From positions 62,001 through 126,000 of the forward strand of contig CANNBP010000004.1 of NCBI GenBank assembly GCA_947502885.1: DNA of 64,000 nucleotides. Reading direction: 5' to 3'. This document shows, one piece after another, positions 59,888-64,000 of this stretch; position 1 is the stretch's first letter, and each line of letters begins with the position of its first letter. Made by a program: the position numbers and the translations under genes. The notes beneath the pieces are model-generated. The model did not search any database and was not told the origin of the DNA. It worked only from the letters and a program-made list of their open reading frames with translations. The DNA is from an uncultured Aquimarina sp. Its GTDB lineage: Bacteria; Bacteroidota; Bacteroidia; Flavobacteriales; Flavobacteriaceae.

Positions 59888-61030
59888 ATGGAATACATCA
59901 TTATTGGAGCTGGTATTGGAGGACTAACAACAGCTTTGGCATTTGAAAAATTTGGAATCAATTATAAATTATTTGAACAAGCTCATGAATTAAATGAAGT
60001 TGGAGCCGGTATATGGTTAGCTCCAAATGCGCTTCAGGTTCTAGAATCATTAAATCTTTTAAATGAAGTAAAAGCCAAAGGTAATTTTATTGATAGAATC
60101 ACCATCGGAAAACAAGATCTATCTCCATTATCAGATAACTTTCAAGATGACATCAAAAATGAGTTTGGTTATTCATCAATAGCTATTCATAGAGCAGAGC
60201 TTCAAAAACTCTTAATGCAAAAAGTGCCTAAAGAAAAAGTTCGTTTAGGTCATGCTTTTAAAAGTTATAAAAAACTAGATAATGGTAAAGTTGAAGTACT
60301 ATTTACCAACGATACCAAAGATACTGCAGACTTTTTAATTGGCGCAGATGGTATTAATTCTAAAGTTAGAAAACAACTGTTTCCTAAAAGTAAAATAAGA
60401 CAATCAGAGCAAATTTGCTGGAGAGGAATCACAGATATTGAAATGAATACCGATTTTAAACACTGGGGTATCGAATTATGGGGAAATCAAATTCGTTTTG
60501 GGATTTCTCAGGTTTCAGATAACAAAGTATATTGGTTTGCAGTTGCATCACATAATCGAGTTGTTCAAAACAACACATTACCCGTAAAGGATGAATTAGC
60601 TCGTATGTTTTCTGATTTTCACCCTATTGTTAATGAACTAATCATCTCTACACATAAAGATAAGATTCTTAAAAACGAAATTAATGACTTAGCTCCTCTT
60701 CATAATTGGTATAGCGATAATATCTGTCTAATTGGTGATGCCGGTCATGCTACAACTCCAAACATGGGGCAAGGTGGAGCACAAGCTATTGAAGATGCTT
60801 ATTACTTGAGCAACCTTATTAAAAGCAACCATAACAGAAATGTTTTTTCAGAGTTTCAAGCAAAAAGAAAAAAGAAAGTAAATGCTATAGTTAACCAATC
60901 ATGGACTACTGGTAAAATGGCACATTTGAAATATGGACAAGGATTTAGAAATTTATTTTTAAAAAGTATTCCTAAAAGCGTAATGCAAAAAAAGATGATG
61001 CAGTTGTATACGATTGAAAAACTTGATTAA
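59888..61030 (+). CDS. FAD-dependent monooxygenase (UbiH/salicylate hydroxylase type)
   Basis: 380 residues. The FAD motif 'IIGAGIGGLTTALAFEKFG', the 'DFLIGADGINSKVRKQLF' motif and 'LIGDAGHATTPNMGQGGAQAIEDAYYL' define group A flavin monooxygenases. It hydroxylates an aromatic or similar ring using NAD(P)H and O2; related enzymes include TetX. The substrate is unknown. Followed closely by DUF1801. Confidence 0.92.
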   Translation: MEYIIIGAGIGGLTTALAFEKFGINYKLFEQAHELNEVGAGIWLAPNALQVLESLNLLNEVKAKGNFIDRITIGKQDLSPLSDNFQDDIKNEFGYSSIAIHRAELQKLLMQKVPKEKVRLGHAFKSYKKLDNGKVEVLFTNDTKDTADFLIGADGINSKVRKQLFPKSKIRQSEQICWRGITDIEMNTDFKHWGIELWGNQIRFGISQVSDNKVYWFAVASHNRVVQNNTLPVKDELARMFSDFHPIVNELIISTHKDKILKNEINDLAPLHNWYSDNICLIGDAGHATTPNMGQGGAQAIEDAYYLSNLIKSNHNRNVFSEFQAKRKKKVNAIVNQSWTTGKMAHLKYGQGFRNLFLKSIPKSVMQKKMMQLYTIEKLD

Positions 61031-61034
61031 TAAA

Positions 61035-61463
61035 ATGAAATCTATAGAAATACATACAAACCCAGCTGTTGAAGAAGTTTTTAGCAATTACCCAAATAGA
61101 GCTCATGAAAAAATCACATATCTTAGAACATTAATTATAGATGTAGCTAATAAGACTGAAGGAATAACCCGTTTAGAAGAAACCTTAAAATGGGGAGAGC
61201 CAAGTTACTTGGTTAAAAACGGAAGTACTCTTAGAATAGATTGGAAAAAAAGCAAACCAAATCAATATGCCATGTTTTTTAGTTGCTCTAGTAAACTAGT
61301 TCCTACTTTCAGAATAATATTTAAGGATGTATTTAATTTTGAAGGAAATAGAGCCATCATTTTCCCAATGGATAAAGATCTTCAAGAGGACGAGTTAAAA
61401 AAATGCATTGCTGTTTCTTTAACTTATCACAAGGTAAAACAATTGCCTTTTCTGGGATTATAA
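61035..61463 (+). CDS. DUF1801 family protein
   Basis: 142 residues from the ATG at 61035; an in-frame TTG at 61014 would overlap the monooxygenase gene. 'FSNYPNRAHEKITYLRTLIIDV', 'ETLKWGEPSYLV' and the late 'KCIAVSLTYHK' fit DUF1801 (YdhG-like). The function is unknown, perhaps a small-molecule or iron-linked fold. The start lies 4 bp after the monooxygenase stop, so the two are co-transcribed. Confidence 0.85.
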   Translation: MKSIEIHTNPAVEEVFSNYPNRAHEKITYLRTLIIDVANKTEGITRLEETLKWGEPSYLVKNGSTLRIDWKKSKPNQYAMFFSCSSKLVPTFRIIFKDVFNFEGNRAIIFPMDKDLQEDELKKCIAVSLTYHKVKQLPFLGL

Positions 61464-61526
61464 TTTTTTTTCACAAAAAACATTTGATTTTAAACACCTA
61501 ACACACTCAAAGCCAAATATATTAGA

Positions 61527-62438
61527 TCATAAAACTTTCTCAACCACCTTGTTTTCTATAGTTTCTTTTTCGAAATGAGAGAACACAGCTGGAAGAGAAT
61601 CTCCCCAACTATACCCATAAGAACAATAATCCTTCCACTTTAAACTATCATCTGATGCTACATCACTTAAATCCTTTTTTGAAATATAAGATTGTATGCC
61701 ATAAGAAGTTCTCTTATACCTACCTTGCTCTTCTGTTCTTTCTATTACACGAAGAAAACGTTTTTCGGATCGAGCATAAAACATATACATTAAAATTAAA
61801 CACAATAGAATAAACCCAAATACAAAGGAAGCTATAATCAGCTTTGTTAACAACAACGTAAATAAGGTTACTAATACAGGTAAAATGGCAACGCTGGTAT
61901 ATAAAGTAATTTCTTTTCTAGACAAATTATTTTTCTCTCGAAATTTGTCATAAATACCTGGTCTACGAATAGATTTCATAACAGGAGACAACACTTTATG
62001 ATTCACAACTTTTTCAATTGTTTTTTGATCAAGAAACTCCTCGGCTTTATCTCTATCCGAACTAGAATAAAATGATTCATAATCTTTCCATTTTACATTC
62101 TGTTTAGTTATATTTTTTTCAGATTTGTGAGATGAAACACAAGATTGAACGATATAAAACAAATTCTCATTATCGCCTCTTTTTTCAATTCTTTCAATAA
62201 GCCTAAAATAACGATGGTATTTAGTATTATATATTTTGAATATAATAACAACCAATACAACAGATACCCCTAACCCAATTAAAAACCATACACTATAAAG
62301 TATCCCTAATACAATAATAGCAGAAATAGGGAGGTTTGTCACTCCAAATAATTCAAAATTACGAATATGATCTCCATTAGTTCTATCATACCAAAAAGGT
62401 TTATGCAATGATTTTCTAATTTGGGGTATATTTTTCAT
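61527..62438 (-). CDS. unknown membrane protein with internal tandem duplication
   Basis: 303 residues. Two halves repeat the same layout: 'KPFWYDRTNGD' / 'RRPGIYDKFREKNN', two membrane helices (about 35-72 and 182-222), then 'YFRLIERIEKRG' / 'FLRVIERTEEQG', 'FYIVQSCVS' / 'YGIQSYIS', 'VKWKDYESF' / 'LKWKDYCSY' and 'KTIEKVVNHKV' / 'ETIENKVVEKV'. A gene duplication and fusion is clear. No family is recognised. It lies alone between DUF1801 (convergent) and the E2 gene. Confidence 0.82.
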   Translation of the reverse strand: MKNIPQIRKSLHKPFWYDRTNGDHIRNFELFGVTNLPISAIIVLGILYSVWFLIGLGVSVVLVVIIFKIYNTKYHRYFRLIERIEKRGDNENLFYIVQSCVSSHKSEKNITKQNVKWKDYESFYSSSDRDKAEEFLDQKTIEKVVNHKVLSPVMKSIRRPGIYDKFREKNNLSRKEITLYTSVAILPVLVTLFTLLLTKLIIASFVFGFILLCLILMYMFYARSEKRFLRVIERTEEQGRYKRTSYGIQSYISKKDLSDVASDDSLKWKDYCSYGYSWGDSLPAVFSHFEKETIENKVVEKVL

Positions 62439-62579
62439 CTATAAGGAGCATTTTTTTTCAACTAATAAAATACCTAAAGCCTACATTGAATTTTCTAAAG
62501 AATATTCTTTTTACTTCTCATTGTATAAAGATAAGTAATCTCTAAAATTTTCTTGGATAGGGCAACATCAAAATAAAAA

Positions 62580-62601
62580 ACCATGGCTAAATCACCATGG
62601 T
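62580..62601 (-). terminator. terminator of the E2 gene
   Basis: ACCATGG pairs with CCATGGT around an 8-nt loop, followed by TTTTTT on the minus strand. It lies 23 bp after the E2 stop. Confidence 0.75.
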
Positions 62602-62623
62602 CTTTTACATATATATTATGATT

Positions 62624-63964
62624 TTAAATCTCCTGATTTACATCCCAGGCCTCTAAATAATCTTTTACTCGTTGTACAAATTGACCGCCCAAAGCACCAT
62701 TTACCACTCTATGATCATATGAATGAGATAAGAACATTCTATAGCGTATCCCTATAAAATCACCATCTGGAGTCTCGATAACGGCAGGTACTTTTCTGAT
62801 AGCTCCCAAGGCTAATATCCCTACTTGAGGTTGATTAATAATTGGAGTACCCATGATACTACCAAAAGTTCCTACATTAGTTACTGTATATGTACCGTCT
62901 TGTATATCATCTGGCTTAAGGCTATTGGTACGTGCTCTATTTGCAAGATCATTTACAGCTTTTGTCATGCCCACTAAATTTAATTGATCTGCATTTTTGA
63001 TTACAGGCACAATCAAATTACCATCAGGTAACGCTGCTGCCATACCTAAATTAATGTTTTTCTTCTTTATAATAGTATCACCAGAGACAGATATATTCAT
63101 CATCGGAAAATCTTTAAGAGCTTTGGCAACCGCTTCCATAAATATAGGTGTAAACGTAAGGTTTTCTCCTTCTCTTGCCATAAAACCAGATTTTACCTTT
63201 TTTCTCCAGTTCCAGATATTCGTGACATCAGCTTCAATAAAAGATTGAACGTGAGCAGATGTTTGTACCGAGTTAACCATATGGTTTGCAACAAGTTTAC
63301 CCATTCTGGTCATTTCTATAATTTCATCTGCACCAGATGCTACAACCGGTTCTACTTTTGGAGTACTTGCAACAGCAACAGGCTTATTTACTTTTTCTTC
63401 AACTACTGATTTAGCTGCAATTGGTGTTTTACCATTTTTACGGCTCCCTACAAAATCCAAAATATCATTTTTGGTAACACGACCATCTTTGCCAGTTCCT
63501 TCAATAGATTCTAACTCAACAAGAGAAATACCCTCAGTAGCAGCTATGTTCTTAACCAATGGAGAATAAAACTTAGTACTTCCATCAAAATCAACTACAC
63601 TACCTGTTACAGCTTCTGCTGTTTCTGCCACTTGTGTTTCTATAACTTTAGCTTCTTCAGGAACTTTTTCCTCTTCAAGAGAAGTTTCTTTGGCTGTTGA
63701 CTCAACAACAATGTCTACATCTCCTTCTGTTTCGATAACAGCAATTACCTGACCAACTTGTACAACATCATCTATTTCAAATAATTTTTCAACCAAAACA
63801 CCTTCTACTTCACTAGGTACTTCGCTATCAACTTTATCAGTTGCTATTTCTACTACCGCTTCATCTAATTCGATAGTATCTCCAACTTCTTTTAACCAAG
63901 TTGTTATTGTTGCCTCAGCAACACTCTCACCCATTTTTGGAAGCTTAAGCTCAAATTTTGCCAT
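62624..63964 (-). CDS. 2-oxo acid dehydrogenase E2 (dihydrolipoyl acyltransferase)
   Basis: 446 residues. A lipoyl domain (about 1-78) has the lipoate Lys in 'EIATDKVDSEVPS'. A linker rich in Glu, Ala and Val follows, then an E3-binding domain ('PLVKNIAATEGISLVELESIEGTG') and a catalytic CAT domain with 'LSHSYDHRVVNGALGG' (catalytic His). It takes acyl groups from E1 and passes them to CoA. Which E1 (branched-chain 2-oxo acid or 2-oxoglutarate) it serves is not decidable; the branched-chain form is common for this type. Confidence 0.95.
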   Translation of the reverse strand: MAKFELKLPKMGESVAEATITTWLKEVGDTIELDEAVVEIATDKVDSEVPSEVEGVLVEKLFEIDDVVQVGQVIAVIETEGDVDIVVESTAKETSLEEEKVPEEAKVIETQVAETAEAVTGSVVDFDGSTKFYSPLVKNIAATEGISLVELESIEGTGKDGRVTKNDILDFVGSRKNGKTPIAAKSVVEEKVNKPVAVASTPKVEPVVASGADEIIEMTRMGKLVANHMVNSVQTSAHVQSFIEADVTNIWNWRKKVKSGFMAREGENLTFTPIFMEAVAKALKDFPMMNISVSGDTIIKKKNINLGMAAALPDGNLIVPVIKNADQLNLVGMTKAVNDLANRARTNSLKPDDIQDGTYTVTNVGTFGSIMGTPIINQPQVGILALGAIRKVPAVIETPDGDFIGIRYRMFLSHSYDHRVVNGALGGQFVQRVKDYLEAWDVNQEI

Positions 63965-64000
63965 ATCCTTAATAAAAAGTGTTTATGCGTTAATGTTTTT

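Noticed and set aside
1..64000. tRNA, rRNA, CRISPR array, insertion sequence or prophage
   Set aside because: No tRNA-like T-arm sequence in any gap, no regular direct repeats with spacers, and no transposase, integrase or phage structural protein among the translated frames.

Overview
The window looks like chromosomal DNA from a marine flavobacterium (Bacteroidota, Flavobacteriaceae; an Aquimarina-like genus is my best guess). It is AT-rich. It has SusC-like receptors with N-terminal CarboxypepD_reg domains, a FecR/TonB receptor/DUF4249 set, a type IX secretion C-terminal sorting domain, bacillithiol synthesis (BshC), the rpmB-rpmG-DUF4295-ftsY-rimO block, and promoters of the Bacteroidota form TTG-N19/20-TAnnTTTG. 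I see no rRNA or tRNA gene, no CRISPR array, no transposase and no prophage. Every gene appears intact except the FecR-like gene cut by the left edge.

Layout. 0-4 kb: the end of a FecR-type anti-sigma gene, a TonB-dependent receptor with an STN signalling domain, and a DUF4249 lipoprotein. 4-13.6 kb: an SPFH/Arc pair, Hsp20, a TerB-like protein, a DUF1456 protein, an unusual large methyltransferase, a DUF985 cupin, sucC, a Lon-N domain protein, lysA, and DUF3820 and DUF922 proteins. 13.6-19.5 kb: a candidate small RNA, a LysM/PBP1 fusion protein, guaA and bshC. 19.6-28 kb: M14 and M3 peptidases, a GNAT and a large T9SS-exported subtilisin. 28-31.4 kb: rimO, ftsY, DUF4295, rpmG and rpmB. 31.7-35.2 kb: an unknown protein, cinA, an Hpt protein, a FAH-family hydrolase and a DnaQ-like exonuclease.

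35.3-42.8 kb is a metal-uptake locus. A DtxR/MntR regulator has residues of the manganese type (Asp16, Glu110, Glu113, His114, His87). It is divergent from a TonB receptor, a thioredoxin-like protein and a TroABCD-type ABC transporter. Both permeases carry an extra cytosolic, winged-helix-like tail. A palindrome covering the regulator's start codon lies between the -33 and -7 boxes of the receptor promoter, which suggests one operator for both directions.

42.9-51 kb is a haem/iron locus. One arm is DUF6607, an ankyrin protein, DUF2271 and a PepSY-flavodoxin-FNR reductase. The other is a TonB receptor and an IPT/HmuY lipoprotein. Two face-to-face TAnnTTTG promoters flank a Fur-like palindrome. 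I infer that HmuY and the receptor capture and import haem or iron, and that the leftward operon handles it in the periplasm and inner membrane, with reduction by the PepSY flavoprotein.

51.3-64 kb holds small stand-alone genes: a secreted glutaredoxin-like protein, a nitroreductase, VF530, a SUKH-like protein, two orphans, a Crp-like regulator, an MBL-fold hydrolase, two GNATs, an SPW protein, a VOC protein, DUF418, an FAD monooxygenase, DUF1801 and an internally duplicated membrane protein. It ends with a lipoyl E2 acyltransferase. Short ORFs absent from ordinary gene calls are reported at 5940-6038, 30710-30862 and 57269-57391.
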